Source of the DNA: an uncultured Parabacteroides sp.
GTDB lineage: Bacteria; Bacteroidota; Bacteroidia; Bacteroidales; Tannerellaceae
DNA: 64,000 nucleotides
Direction of reading: 5' to 3'
Assembly: GCA_944325355.1 (NCBI GenBank)
Contig: CALUZS010000002.1
Span: forward strand, 1-64,000
The notes under the pieces are model-generated. The model did no database searches and was not told the DNA's origin. It saw nothing but the letters and a program-made list of their open reading frames with translations. The translations under genes were made by a program, and so were the position numbers. The first letter of the stretch is position 1; each line of letters starts with the position of its first letter. Shown in pieces: positions 53,479 through 62,760 of this stretch.

Positions 53479-54906
53479 TTACCGAAAGTTTACTACAAAA
53501 GTTGTCAACGACTGTGCCGGCATCACATAGTTAATGGAAGAGCCATCCAAGGTAAAATCTTCAACCTGTTGACAATCTTCTGTTGCCGATGTGCGCCAAG
53601 AAGTGACTTTTTTCAGTTTCTCATCAAATTTTCCGAGCGAAACATTGACACGTTTAGGAGAGCCGGACGTATTCAAGACTGCAAAAACAGCTTCTTTCCC
53701 GGAAGAAGAAACAGCAGCCAACGCCTGCCGATTACCTGTCTCTATAAATGTATACCCCTGTTTAAAGAATCTTGTTATCTGCATCCGCACATAAAAATTC
53801 TTTATCAATTTATACTCTTGTGTCTGAAAATTGCCACGCATGACACACCATTCATCATTATGTTCCTCCATAATCTGCCAATCGAGCCACGCTTGTGGGC
53901 GCATAATCCGCAAATCATCAAACATTTTCTGCGTCAAAGCCAAATTACTCTCCAAACCTCTGCCATTTCCAGAAGGACCAGTCTCTGATTGCCAAAACGG
54001 CTTGCCGGCTTCTGCCACCAACTCGCGCACCTGTACACGCTCCTCATTGTTTCCGCCATAAGTATGTGTATTCAACTGACCAATTTTCTCCCAAATATCT
54101 CCCGCTTCACGATAGGATTTTTGCACTGTCAGGAATTGGTTCAAGTTTGTCTCGTCAGAAGCCGAAATAACAGTAGGAAGTCCCGATTCCTGTAACATGG
54201 GATAAAGAATACGGATAATTGTCATTTGGGTCTCAGGTTCAAAGTGGCATCCCTCTTGACTTCCCAAATTATACCAATAATTTGAGAATGATTCATTAAA
54301 AGGTTCCAATGTCTTAAACTCAATACCGCAATGCTCTTTGTAATACTGGCAGACATCTACTAAATAACGGCAGAACAACTCATAATATTCCGGTTTCAAA
54401 TTATCTTCTAGCGGATTATCATTTCCGGCAGAGCAACCACTGTAAGTCATCCAATACGGTGCCGAATTAGAAAACGCTTCAAAAACGGCATCTTTCCGCC
54501 TGTCTTTTATCTTCAACAGGATTTTTCGCTGTGCTGCATCCGCATTCCAATTATAATCTGCATCTTTTGAAGATTTGAAACCCTCCATTTCTGCACGCTT
54601 CCCTTTGCCTTTCACCATATGTCCATCCGCATGGGAAGGATCATCTCCTCCTCCGATATTATACCTGAATATATTCATATTAAGCTGGTCTGGAGAAGTC
54701 AACGCATCCACAATCGCATCAATCTTTTCATCATCCCACTTTCCCACTTGGGCAGCCCACCAGCAAAGAGAGCTTCCCCACCCTTCCAATTTCTGATATT
54801 TCAAGACAGGATCCGGACATATATATTCCGTCTCTTCCGAAATATAGGCATCTGCCGACAAGGATATTAAAAAGCCAACAGAAAATGTAAATAACAATTT
54901 TTTCAT
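53479..54906 (-). CDS. GH30-family glycoside hydrolase, exported
   Basis: 475 residues. Signal peptide KKLLFTFSVGFLISLSADA. Barrel opens YQKLEGWGSSLCWWAAQVG, with NIFRYNIGGGDDPSH. Acid/base Glu in KTLEPFNESFSNYW, nucleophile Glu in PFWQSETGPSGNG, and the C-terminal beta-domain FAVLNTSGSPKRVNVSLG. GH30 covers glucosylceramidases, beta-1,6-glucanases and endo-beta-1,6-galactanases. The extended loop with DGHMVKGKGKRAEME points to the galactanase-like subgroup, but this is tentative. The 36 bp between RNA copy 2 and the ATG hold no TAnnTTTG box, so the gene may depend on read-through from that RNA promoter. Confidence 0.9.
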   Translation of the reverse strand: MKKLLFTFSVGFLISLSADAYISEETEYICPDPVLKYQKLEGWGSSLCWWAAQVGKWDDEKIDAIVDALTSPDQLNMNIFRYNIGGGDDPSHADGHMVKGKGKRAEMEGFKSSKDADYNWNADAAQRKILLKIKDRRKDAVFEAFSNSAPYWMTYSGCSAGNDNPLEDNLKPEYYELFCRYLVDVCQYYKEHCGIEFKTLEPFNESFSNYWYNLGSQEGCHFEPETQMTIIRILYPMLQESGLPTVISASDETNLNQFLTVQKSYREAGDIWEKIGQLNTHTYGGNNEERVQVRELVAEAGKPFWQSETGPSGNGRGLESNLALTQKMFDDLRIMRPQAWLDWQIMEEHNDEWCVMRGNFQTQEYKLIKNFYVRMQITRFFKQGYTFIETGNRQALAAVSSSGKEAVFAVLNTSGSPKRVNVSLGKFDEKLKKVTSWRTSATEDCQQVEDFTLDGSSINYVMPAQSLTTFVVNFR

Positions 54907-54937
54907 TTCCTTCTCTAATTACAATCATTTATACTCA

Positions 54938-55060
54938 AAAAAATAAAGACCATTCCCCAGCAGGAATAGCCTTTACTTGCTTTATAGAGGAGCAATCTCA
55001 CGATTACTCCTTTATAAAGACTCATTGTTAACCTTAGATCTAAAATACTATGAAAAAAAC
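54938..55060 (-). ncRNA. Small structured RNA, family copy 2
   Basis: The coding strand reads GTTTTTTTCATAGTATTT, then TAGATCTAAGGTTAACAATGA, the same core as the RNA at 32703. The hairpin after it is longer: arms at 55019-55002 and 54997-54980, 18 pairs with one A-C mismatch, closed by the same GTGA loop. A second hairpin (54974-54963 with 54956-54945) is followed by a T-rich run (54944-54937) as terminator. Total about 123 nt. It lies directly upstream of the GH30 gene in the same direction. Confidence 0.7.
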
Positions 55061-55066
55061 TCGTTA

Positions 55067-55074
55067 CAAATATA
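55067..55074 (-). promoter_or_regulatory. -7 box of small RNA copy 2
   Basis: TATATTTG on the minus strand, identical to copy 1. The stretch from here to 55167 is AT-rich and otherwise empty. Confidence 0.7.
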
Positions 55075-55167
55075 CAAACTATTTTGAAAAAGAAAAATAT
55101 TTGTCCGATTTTTTTGAAAATATTTTATTTGACCCGTTTTTGTATTAAACCAAATAAAGCAACAAGA

Positions 55168-56154
55168 CTATTCTAAAAAATATTTTTGTTTAATTCCATT
55201 CATTATTGAAAATAACTCATCAATCGTATCAGCACGCAGCATCGCCACGCGTGTCTGTTTGAAATCCGGAATACCTTTAAATAATGGTGTCGCCGCCAAA
55301 TGACGGCGAATATGCAATATACCCCGGCGTTCATCCAAGCGTTCCACGCTTTGTTTCACCTGCTCTTTCAACACATTCAAATACCAATCGAACGTTTTGG
55401 GAGGAAGTAGTTCTCCGGTTTGAAGGTAATGCTTCACCTCCTGGAAAATCCATGGTCTTCCTATGCTACCCCGTCCTATCATAACAGCATCAACGCCGTA
55501 AGTATCAAACCGTTCTTTGCAGATTTCAGCCGAAGTAACATCTCCGTTTCCTATAATCGGTATCACCATACGCGGATTTTCCTTCACCTTCCCGATTAAA
55601 GACCAATCCGCTTCACCCGTATACATCTGAGCCCTTGTCCGTCCATGTATGGAAAGCGCTGCTATACCGCAATCCTGCAATTGCTCCGCCAAATCCACAA
55701 TGATTTTATTGTCGGCATCCCATCCCAAACGAGTTTTAACCGTCACGGGAATCTTCACTGCACGGACAACCTCACGTGTAATGTCAAGCATCAACGGGAT
55801 ATTCCTCAACATGCCTGCTCCGGCTCCTTTCCCTGCCACTTTCTTTACCGGACATCCCAAATTTATATCTAAAATATCCGGACGAGCATCCTCGCAAATA
55901 CGGGCAGCCTCAACCATCGATGCCACATCTTTTCCATATATCTGTATCGCAACCGGTCGCTCTTCATCCGACACAACCAACTTCTGCTGGGTTTTATTTA
56001 CACTCCGAATCAATGCATCGCTCGACACAAATTCCGTATAAACCATATCTGCGCCAAAAGACTTGCACATCAACCGAAAAGAAATATCAGTAACATCCTC
56101 CATCGGAGCAAGAAAAACAGGCCGTTCGCCCAAATCGATTCCACCAATTCTCAT
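55168..56154 (-). CDS. dusB: tRNA-dihydrouridine synthase
   Basis: 328 residues from the ATG at 56154 (MRIGGIDLGERPVFLAPMEDVTD); a TTG 24 bp upstream is less likely. It reduces specific uridines in the tRNA D-loop using FMN and NADPH. FMN barrel with DILDINLGCPVKKVAGKGAGAGML (catalytic Cys), TVKTRLGWD, SIHGRTRAQMYTGEADW and VIGNGDVTSAE, GRGSIGRPWIFQ. The C-terminal helical tRNA-binding domain is present. Confidence 0.95.
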   Translation of the reverse strand: MRIGGIDLGERPVFLAPMEDVTDISFRLMCKSFGADMVYTEFVSSDALIRSVNKTQQKLVVSDEERPVAIQIYGKDVASMVEAARICEDARPDILDINLGCPVKKVAGKGAGAGMLRNIPLMLDITREVVRAVKIPVTVKTRLGWDADNKIIVDLAEQLQDCGIAALSIHGRTRAQMYTGEADWSLIGKVKENPRMVIPIIGNGDVTSAEICKERFDTYGVDAVMIGRGSIGRPWIFQEVKHYLQTGELLPPKTFDWYLNVLKEQVKQSVERLDERRGILHIRRHLAATPLFKGIPDFKQTRVAMLRADTIDELFSIMNGIKQKYFLE

Positions 56155-56218
56155 AGTCTCTTCTGTTTCCGAATACAAAGATATCCAAAAAGGGGAACAG
56201 GAATCCTACTATTTTTAT

Positions 56219-56249
56219 TTTGTCTCAAACTATTTTGCATCTATCTTTG
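56219..56249 (+). promoter_or_regulatory. Promoter of the SGNH esterase gene
   Basis: TTTG at 56219-56222 and TATCTTTG at 56242-56249 with the canonical 19-bp spacing, 17 bp before the ATG at 56266. Confidence 0.78.
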
Positions 56250-56265
56250 CAAGAAATTCAATTTT

Positions 56266-57378
56266 ATGGAAAAACATCTCTTATCAGTGTTGCTTTTATC
56301 GGCATGTAGCTTGCTTTCTGCATGTCAGGCAAACCAAGGGCCTGTATACGTCCCTGCCTATTCTCCGGAAATCGTATATACCGGCAGAGTAAGTTTCCGG
56401 AATCCTGAAGCTCCGGTTTTCACATATCCAGGCGTACAAATCAAAGCCAACTTCACAGGAACATCTATCGCCATGCAGGTAAAACCGAAAAGTGGGCACT
56501 TCACCGTAGAAATAGACGGAGAAGCCCCTCGCAAGGTAGGAACATTTGAAAACGACTCTGTCATCGTTTTAGCCGACAGCCTGCCAAAAGGCAACCATAG
56601 CATTACCGTTATGCTCGCTTATGAAGGACGCGATTTCTTTCCAGAATTCCGTGGTTTCATCCTCAGCCCGGGAGGGAAAATGCAAACCGCCCCAGAACTT
56701 CCTACCCGGAAAATCGAATTCATCGGGAACTCCATCACTTGCGGATACGGAATAGAAGCAGCCAATGAGAAAGAACCGTTCCGGTTTGAAGACGAAAATT
56801 TCTATTACACCTATGCCGCAACGACAGCCCGAGCTTTTGGCGCCCAACATTTGGTCGTAGCTAAATCAGGTATCGGAATTTACCGGAATTACGGAGACAA
56901 AAAGGAAGGCTCTGTCGGAACCTGTCTGCCGGATATTTACAACGAAACCCTTTATATGGATAGTACCGATATTTGGGATTTTAACCGTTACTGTCCAGAT
57001 GTGGTATGTATCAACTTAGGAACAAACGATATACAAGGGAACAATTTCGACAAAGCGAAATTGCAAAACGCCTACTATAACTTCATCCGTACCCTAAGAG
57101 GGCATTACCCGAATGCAAAAATCGTATTGCTTAGCGGTGTAATGTTGCAGGGGAAGATATTGGACGAAGTACAGACATTGATGAACAATGCAGTAGATGC
57201 CGTCAAAAAAGAGGGAGACAATCAAGTGTTCCGCTTCGACATGACACCGCAAACGGGAAGTCTCGGATATGGAAGTGGATACCATCCTTCGAAAGCTCAA
57301 CACCGACAGATGGCAAAAGAACTGACCTCATTTCTTCAATCCATTACCGGATGGGATATTGTCGAACCTGTAAAATGA
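56266..57378 (+). CDS. SGNH/GDSL esterase of CE2-like architecture, lipoprotein
   Basis: 370 residues. Lipoprotein leader ending in SLLSAC. N-terminal jelly roll (about 30-150, YTGRVSFRNPEAPVFTYPGVQIKANFTGTSI), then an SGNH hydrolase domain: block I Ser in EFIGNSITCGYG, block III Asn in INLGTNDIQGNN, block V Asp/His in YHPSKAQHRQMA. This two-domain order is that of carbohydrate esterase family 2, which removes O-acetyl groups from plant or host glycans. Single gene with its own promoter. Confidence 0.92.
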   Translation: MEKHLLSVLLLSACSLLSACQANQGPVYVPAYSPEIVYTGRVSFRNPEAPVFTYPGVQIKANFTGTSIAMQVKPKSGHFTVEIDGEAPRKVGTFENDSVIVLADSLPKGNHSITVMLAYEGRDFFPEFRGFILSPGGKMQTAPELPTRKIEFIGNSITCGYGIEAANEKEPFRFEDENFYYTYAATTARAFGAQHLVVAKSGIGIYRNYGDKKEGSVGTCLPDIYNETLYMDSTDIWDFNRYCPDVVCINLGTNDIQGNNFDKAKLQNAYYNFIRTLRGHYPNAKIVLLSGVMLQGKILDEVQTLMNNAVDAVKKEGDNQVFRFDMTPQTGSLGYGSGYHPSKAQHRQMAKELTSFLQSITGWDIVEPVK

Positions 57379-57402
57379 CAAACATACATCCCGAAAAATT
57401 CA

Positions 57403-57410
57403 TATCTTTG
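57403..57410 (+). promoter_or_regulatory. -7 box of the U32 operon
   Basis: TATCTTTG; the transcript should start near 57417, 21 nt before the TTG start at 57438. Confidence 0.6.
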
Positions 57411-57437
57411 TAAAATGAACTGTTAACTCGTACAACA

Positions 57438-58697
57438 TTGAACGAAAAAGACTTTGAAATAATGTCACCGGTCGGTTCCTACGAATCGCTGATGGCAGCC
57501 ATCCAAGCCGGTGCCGACTCCATCTACTTCGGTATCGAAGGATTGAATATGCGTTCACGCTCCGCCAACAATTTCACGATAGAGGATCTGCGGAAAATTG
57601 CCGGAATATGTCAATCGCACGACATAAAAAGCTATCTGACCGTCAACACGGTCATTTACAACGAAGACCTTCCGCTGATGCAAGAAATAATCGATGCGGC
57701 AAAAGAAGCGAATATCTCAGCTATTATCGCATCCGATGTTGCAGCAATGGATTATTGTAACCGGATTCAACAGGAAGTTCACCTATCCACACAGCTGAAT
57801 ATCTCAAATATCGAAGCGTTAAAATTCTATTCCCGATTTGCAGATGTGGTAGTGCTTGCCCGCGAACTGAATCTAAAGCAAGTTTACGATATCTATCAGG
57901 AAATTCAAAAACAGCAGATAAAAGGGCCAAAAGGGGAATTAATCCGTATAGAAATGTTTGCCCACGGAGCATTGTGCATGGCAGTATCCGGCAAATGCTA
58001 CCTCAGCTTGCATGAGATGAATGCTTCTGCAAACCGCGGAGCGTGCATGCAAATCTGCCGGAGAGCCTACAACGTCCGCGACCGGGAAAGCAATATCGAA
58101 CTGGATATCGAGAACCAGTACATCATGTCCCCCAAAGATTTAAAGACCATCCATTTCATGAATAAAATGATGGATGCAGGCGTACGTGTATTTAAAATTG
58201 AAGGACGTGCCAGAGGACCGGAATATGTAAAAATAGTTACCGAATGTTACAAGGAAGCAATCAAGGCATATTGCAACGGGACTTTCACGGAAGAAAAAAT
58301 AACAGCATGGGATGAACGGCTGAAACAGGTTTTTAATCGCGGATTCTGGAATGGTTACTATTTAGGACAACGGCTTGGAGAATGGAGTAGCCAATACGGT
58401 TCGCAGGCAACCCGCAAAAAAGTATATGTAGCCAAAGGTATCAAATATTTCGACAAAATAGGCGTGGCGGAATTTGAGATGGAATCAGGTTCACTTCAGG
58501 TAGGAGACGAAATATTAATCACCGGACCAACTACAGGAGCTGTCATGCAAAAGGTGGAAGAGATACGGGTCGCCTTGAAACCTGTGGACAGAACGGTAAA
58601 AGGAGAACGGTTTTCTATAAAAACAAATGAGAAAATCCGTCCTTCCGACCGGTTATACAAAATGGAAAAAATTCAAACGGAAAGAGAATTTAATTAA
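57438..58697 (+). CDS. U32-family peptidase-like protein (YhbU/RlhA type)
   Basis: 419 residues if started at TTG 57438; the next ATG (57462) would begin MSPVGSYES and remove eight residues. U32 signature features: VGSYESLMAAIQAGADSIYFGIEGLNMR and the conserved segment EMFAHGALCMAVSGKCYLSLHEMNASANRGACMQICRR with four cysteines, then FKIEGRARGPEYVK. Members modify tRNA or rRNA (hydroxylation of uridine or cytidine) rather than digest protein in the cases studied in E. coli. Start of a three-gene run with a thioesterase and dprA. Confidence 0.9.
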   Translation: MNEKDFEIMSPVGSYESLMAAIQAGADSIYFGIEGLNMRSRSANNFTIEDLRKIAGICQSHDIKSYLTVNTVIYNEDLPLMQEIIDAAKEANISAIIASDVAAMDYCNRIQQEVHLSTQLNISNIEALKFYSRFADVVVLARELNLKQVYDIYQEIQKQQIKGPKGELIRIEMFAHGALCMAVSGKCYLSLHEMNASANRGACMQICRRAYNVRDRESNIELDIENQYIMSPKDLKTIHFMNKMMDAGVRVFKIEGRARGPEYVKIVTECYKEAIKAYCNGTFTEEKITAWDERLKQVFNRGFWNGYYLGQRLGEWSSQYGSQATRKKVYVAKGIKYFDKIGVAEFEMESGSLQVGDEILITGPTTGAVMQKVEEIRVALKPVDRTVKGERFSIKTNEKIRPSDRLYKMEKIQTEREFN

Positions 58698-58698
58698 G

Positions 58699-59121
58699 AT
58701 GAAAGAATATCTGTTTAAACTAAAAGACAAAGTACGCGACTACGAATGTGATTTGCAAGGCGTTGTAAACAACTCCAATTATCAACATTACATGGAGCAT
58801 ACCCGACATGAATTTTTAGAGGCTTTGGGCGAAAACTTCGGAGCAATGCACGAGCAAGGCATTGATGCTTTCGTTTCAAAAGTAGAAATAAATTTCAAGA
58901 CATCCCTTCGGAGCGGTGACAGCTACATCTCTTGCCTGAACGTAACAAGGAAAGGAGTTAAACTGGTTTTTGAACAGGATATTTACCGGGCATCCGATAA
59001 CACCCTTGCAACAAAAGGCTTCGTCGAATCGGTTGTGGTAAAAGACGGGAAACTGACACGAGGGGAATATTTCGATGAGATGCTGAAAAAGATAAACAAA
59101 CTACATACCACCGACGAATAA
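58699..59121 (+). CDS. Hotdog-fold acyl-CoA thioesterase (4HBT)
   Basis: 140 residues from the ATG at 58699, one base after the U32 stop. Family core VRDYECDLQGVVNNSNYQHYMEHTRHEFLEALG, where Asp and Asn near DLQGVVNN are at the catalytic positions of 4-hydroxybenzoyl-CoA thioesterases. Cytosolic housekeeping hydrolase of acyl-CoA or acyl-ACP. Stop codon directly abuts the dprA start. Confidence 0.92.
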   Translation: MKEYLFKLKDKVRDYECDLQGVVNNSNYQHYMEHTRHEFLEALGENFGAMHEQGIDAFVSKVEINFKTSLRSGDSYISCLNVTRKGVKLVFEQDIYRASDNTLATKGFVESVVVKDGKLTRGEYFDEMLKKINKLHTTDE

Positions 59122-60237
59122 ATGACAAACGAACAATTTTACCAAATCGCCTTGACTATGACTCATGGTATCGGGAATATTCTATCCCGACAGTTATTGC
59201 AATATTTCGGTAGTGCCGAAACCGTATTCCATGAAAAACGACAACTATTAGAAAAAGTACCAGGTATCGGGCAAGGATTGTCTTCCGAAATCAAAAAGAG
59301 CGAAGCCTTGAAAAGGGCGGAACAAGAACTCTCTTTCATTGAGAAAAACAACATCTCCGTTTTCTTTTTTGGGGAAGAGAGTTATCCTGCAAGGCTAAAA
59401 GAATGCCCCGACGCCCCACTCCTTTTCTATTTCAAAGGAAATGCAAATCTCAATGCCAACAAAATCATCAGTATCGTAGGGACAAGGCAAGCAACACCCT
59501 ACGGACGGGAATCTACCCAGCAGCTTATTTCCGATTTAGCGGAATCCTATCCGGAATTACTAATCATAAGCGGACTGGCTTATGGCATTGACATCTGCGC
59601 CCATCGCTGTGCTTTACAAGAGAATCTGCCGACCGTAGGCATCCTTGCCCACGGATTAGATAGAATATATCCGTCCGCTCATAGAAACACCGCAATAGAA
59701 ATGCTCAAAAATGGAGGGCTACTCTCCGATTTCCCCAGCATGACGGATCCGGACCGTCCTAATTTCTTAAAACGGAATCGGCTCATCGCCGGATTGGCAG
59801 ACGCAACCATCGTCATTGAATCGGCTGCAAAAGGAGGGTCTTTGGTTACCGCCGACATCGCCTTCTCCTATGGCAGAGACGTTTTCACGTTCCCGGGACG
59901 CACCACCGATATCCACTCCAAAGGATGCAATGAACTTATCCGGCAAAATAAAGCTGGATTAATCACTTCTGCCGAAGAACTGGTATCGGCCCTTTGCTGG
60001 GATAAACAATATAAGCGGGAACAGCAGACCGAACTCTGCTTCACCACAACAGATACCGGAACAGACGAAAGCCCCGTCATGCAGCTGCTTGCCCATCAAG
60101 AAGCGATGAGCATAAACGAGATGGCACAAGCATTGCAGATTCCGGTAAATGAGCTATCCGTCAAACTGTTTGAATTAGAAATGGAAGGCAAAATAGAACT
60201 CCTTCCCGGAAATCGATGCAAAAAAGCAATTCGTTGA
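59122..60237 (+). CDS. dprA: DNA-processing protein DprA/Smf
   Basis: 371 residues. N-terminal SAM-like/HhH region (GIGNILSRQLLQYFGS), the Rossmann domain with ISIVGTRQATPYGRE, ISGLAYGIDICAHRCAL, FLKRNRLIAGLADATIVIESAAKGGSLVTADIAF and FTFPGR. A winged-helix C-terminus (MSINEMAQALQIPVNELSVKLFELEMEG) follows. It loads RecA on incoming single-stranded DNA in transformation. Confidence 0.95.
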   Translation: MTNEQFYQIALTMTHGIGNILSRQLLQYFGSAETVFHEKRQLLEKVPGIGQGLSSEIKKSEALKRAEQELSFIEKNNISVFFFGEESYPARLKECPDAPLLFYFKGNANLNANKIISIVGTRQATPYGRESTQQLISDLAESYPELLIISGLAYGIDICAHRCALQENLPTVGILAHGLDRIYPSAHRNTAIEMLKNGGLLSDFPSMTDPDRPNFLKRNRLIAGLADATIVIESAAKGGSLVTADIAFSYGRDVFTFPGRTTDIHSKGCNELIRQNKAGLITSAEELVSALCWDKQYKREQQTELCFTTTDTGTDESPVMQLLAHQEAMSINEMAQALQIPVNELSVKLFELEMEGKIELLPGNRCKKAIR

Positions 60238-60356
60238 AGCCCGCCATCCACTTGCAAAAGGCAATAGATTTCGTAAAATGACCAATCTCATACAATTTAC
60301 CGGTAAATTTATCGTTAAAAGCATAACAGGAAAAATTTATCGAGTGTTCAATCTAT

Positions 60357-61301
60357 ATGAAAAGGCTGTTTCTTTCGGGTTGCATTATATTGGCAAGTGC
60401 TTTTGCGCTTCATGCCCAATACGACGCGCAATTCAGCCAATATTTCAAAGCGATGAACTACTATAATCCGGCGGTTGCCGGAAATACGGACGATCTCAAC
60501 GCACTTGCCTTCTACCGATTACAATGGCTGGGCATCCCAAATGCCCCACGTTCGTTCTTTATCACCGCCGATATGCCGCTGACTTTAGGAAAGACAAGAC
60601 ATGGCGCCGGCATCATCGTATATACAGACGAAGCCGGGCTGTTCCGCAACACTCATTACGCCGCACAATATGCCTGCAAATTCAAGCTCTTTAACGGAAC
60701 ACTAAGCGTCGGCATGCAATTAGGTGTCGTAAACCAATCCTTTGACGGGACAGGAGTCTACATCCCCCCCTCCGACGGGCACGTACAAGCCGATGATGCT
60801 TTCCCTACAACGAAAGTGCAAGCGATGGCTTTCGACATGAACCTCGGCCTTTATTTCTCAAACCGGCACCTATATGCCGGAATAGCCACCACGCACCTTA
60901 CGCAGCCCCAACTCCAGCTGGAAGAAAATATCTATACATATATCGGAAGAGCATATAATTTTACCGCAGGATACAATATTCAATTGAACAATCCGTTGTA
61001 TGAAATACAGCCTTCGGTATTTATTAAGACTGACATGCAAAGCATTCAGGCGGATATTACGGGACGGGTGGTGTATAATAAAATGTTTAACGGAGGAATT
61101 TCCTGGCGTATCAACGAATCGGCAGTTTTGATGTTCGGTGCGACAATCGGACGCTTTGACGTAGGATATGCGTACGATTTCCCAATCACATCCCTGTTAA
61201 AGGGAAGTAGCGGAAGCCATGAGATAATGGTGCGGTACAGAATAAAACTGCAAAAATCGAAAACCGGAAAGTTCAAACATAAAAGCGTACGTATATTATA
61301 A
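60357..61301 (+). CDS. porP: PorP/SprF-type outer-membrane protein of type IX secretion
   Basis: 314 residues. Signal peptide ending FALHAQ-YD, then the family opening YDAQFSQYFKAMNYYNPAVAGN and LNALAFYRLQWLGIPNAPRSFFI. A beta-barrel follows. In Porphyromonas gingivalis porP precedes porK-porL-porM-porN, and the same order is found here. It anchors the T9SS trans-envelope complex or its surface substrates in the outer membrane. A 120-bp gap to dprA shows no perfect -7 box. Confidence 0.93.
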   Translation: MKRLFLSGCIILASAFALHAQYDAQFSQYFKAMNYYNPAVAGNTDDLNALAFYRLQWLGIPNAPRSFFITADMPLTLGKTRHGAGIIVYTDEAGLFRNTHYAAQYACKFKLFNGTLSVGMQLGVVNQSFDGTGVYIPPSDGHVQADDAFPTTKVQAMAFDMNLGLYFSNRHLYAGIATTHLTQPQLQLEENIYTYIGRAYNFTAGYNIQLNNPLYEIQPSVFIKTDMQSIQADITGRVVYNKMFNGGISWRINESAVLMFGATIGRFDVGYAYDFPITSLLKGSSGSHEIMVRYRIKLQKSKTGKFKHKSVRIL

Positions 61302-61302
61302 T

Positions 61303-62733
61303 ATGAAAAGATTATTGCTGTTATTGATATTGGTATCAATACTTGCTTCGTGCGGAAAGCCCCTGACTTCTGCCGGAGGAGAAGTGACCGGCGTCAGGAG
61401 CGTTGCATTCAATGAGCCGGCACCCTACGGGATGGTCCTGATACAACGCGGCTCCTATCAGATGGGAATATCGGAAAATGATTCGTTATGGGGTATCTCT
61501 GCCGAACAGAAAGGGGTGTCGGTCGATGCTTTTTGGATGGATGAAACTGAAGTAAGCAATGCTAAATACCGGCAATTCGTCTATTGGGTACGCGATTCCA
61601 TCATCCGGGAACGCCTGGCAGATCCTGCCTATGGCGGCAACGACCTGTTCAAAATAACAGAAGACCGTTACGGCGACCCCGTACCTCCCCACTTGGACTG
61701 GAGCCGTCCGATTCCGTGGCGCAGGGCAACCGAAGAAGAACAACGAGCCATAGAGAGCGTCTATACCACCAATCCTGTCACCGGAGAAAAGCGATTGGAC
61801 CCTAAACAGATGAACTTCAAATATGAATGGTACGATTATACGGCGGCAGCACTCAGAAAAAACCAGTTGAACCCTGCCGACCGGACACGCAATACCGACA
61901 TAACGCCCGACCCGGACGAAGTCGTCATGATTTCAAAAGATACCGCATATATCGACGAAAACGGAAACATTGTGAACGAAACAATCACCCGTCCATTAAG
62001 CGGTCCGTGGGATTTCCTCAACACCCGTATTGTCAATATCTATCCGGATGAGACTTGCTGGGTCAACGATTTCAACAATGCCAATAACGAATCGTACATG
62101 CGGATGTATTTCAACCATCCGGGATACGATGACTATCCGGTAGTAGGCGTGTCATGGGAACAAGCAACCGCTTTTTGTGTCTGGCGCACGGAACTATATA
62201 AGCAGTCACTAAACCTTCCGGCAGGACAAACTATCGAACCGTTCCGGCTCCCTACGGAAGCTGAATGGGAATATGCGGCAAAAGCAGGTAAAAACAACAA
62301 CAAATATCCTTGGACCGGAGAGAATCTCCAAACTGAAAAAGGCTGTTTTTTAGGCAACTTCAAACCGGGAGAAGGGAACTATACAGAAGACGGACACTTG
62401 ATTTCTTCAAGAGTAGGGTCATATGCCCCCAACGAATTTGGTCTGTTTGACATGGCAGGCAACGTTGCCGAATGGACTTCGACTGCATTTTCGGAATCGG
62501 GACTGAGCCGAATGAGCGACATCAATCCGGAATTACGGTACAATGCCGCAAAAGAAGACCCTTACGCCATGAAAAAGAAAGTAGTGAGAGGCGGGTCATG
62601 GAAAGATGCACCCCAGTTTGTCCGCTCCGACATGCGTTCATTCGAATATCAAAACGAGACACGTTCTTACATAGGTTTTCGGTGCGTCCGCACACAAATA
62701 GGCTTTTCCAAAGCCAAAGGAGGGAAACGGTAA
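61303..62733 (+). CDS. porK: PorK/GldK, T9SS lipoprotein of the periplasmic ring
   Basis: 476 residues, starting one base after porP. Lipoprotein leader ending in SILASC. FGE-sulfatase (formylglycine-generating enzyme) fold: GMVLIQRGSYQMG, DEVSNAKYRQFVYWV-type segment, FRLPTEAEWEYAAKAG, GLFDMAGNVAEWTSTAF and VVRGGSWKDAPQFVRS. Members have lost enzyme activity and form a ring with PorN on the inner leaflet of the outer membrane. Confidence 0.95.
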   Translation: MKRLLLLLILVSILASCGKPLTSAGGEVTGVRSVAFNEPAPYGMVLIQRGSYQMGISENDSLWGISAEQKGVSVDAFWMDETEVSNAKYRQFVYWVRDSIIRERLADPAYGGNDLFKITEDRYGDPVPPHLDWSRPIPWRRATEEEQRAIESVYTTNPVTGEKRLDPKQMNFKYEWYDYTAAALRKNQLNPADRTRNTDITPDPDEVVMISKDTAYIDENGNIVNETITRPLSGPWDFLNTRIVNIYPDETCWVNDFNNANNESYMRMYFNHPGYDDYPVVGVSWEQATAFCVWRTELYKQSLNLPAGQTIEPFRLPTEAEWEYAAKAGKNNNKYPWTGENLQTEKGCFLGNFKPGEGNYTEDGHLISSRVGSYAPNEFGLFDMAGNVAEWTSTAFSESGLSRMSDINPELRYNAAKEDPYAMKKKVVRGGSWKDAPQFVRSDMRSFEYQNETRSYIGFRCVRTQIGFSKAKGGKR

Positions 62734-62760
62734 CAATTAAAAAAGAAAGGGACAACAGCA

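Noticed and set aside
60238..60356. Promoter of the por operon
   Set aside because: Only near matches such as TAGATTTC are present; not strong enough to list.
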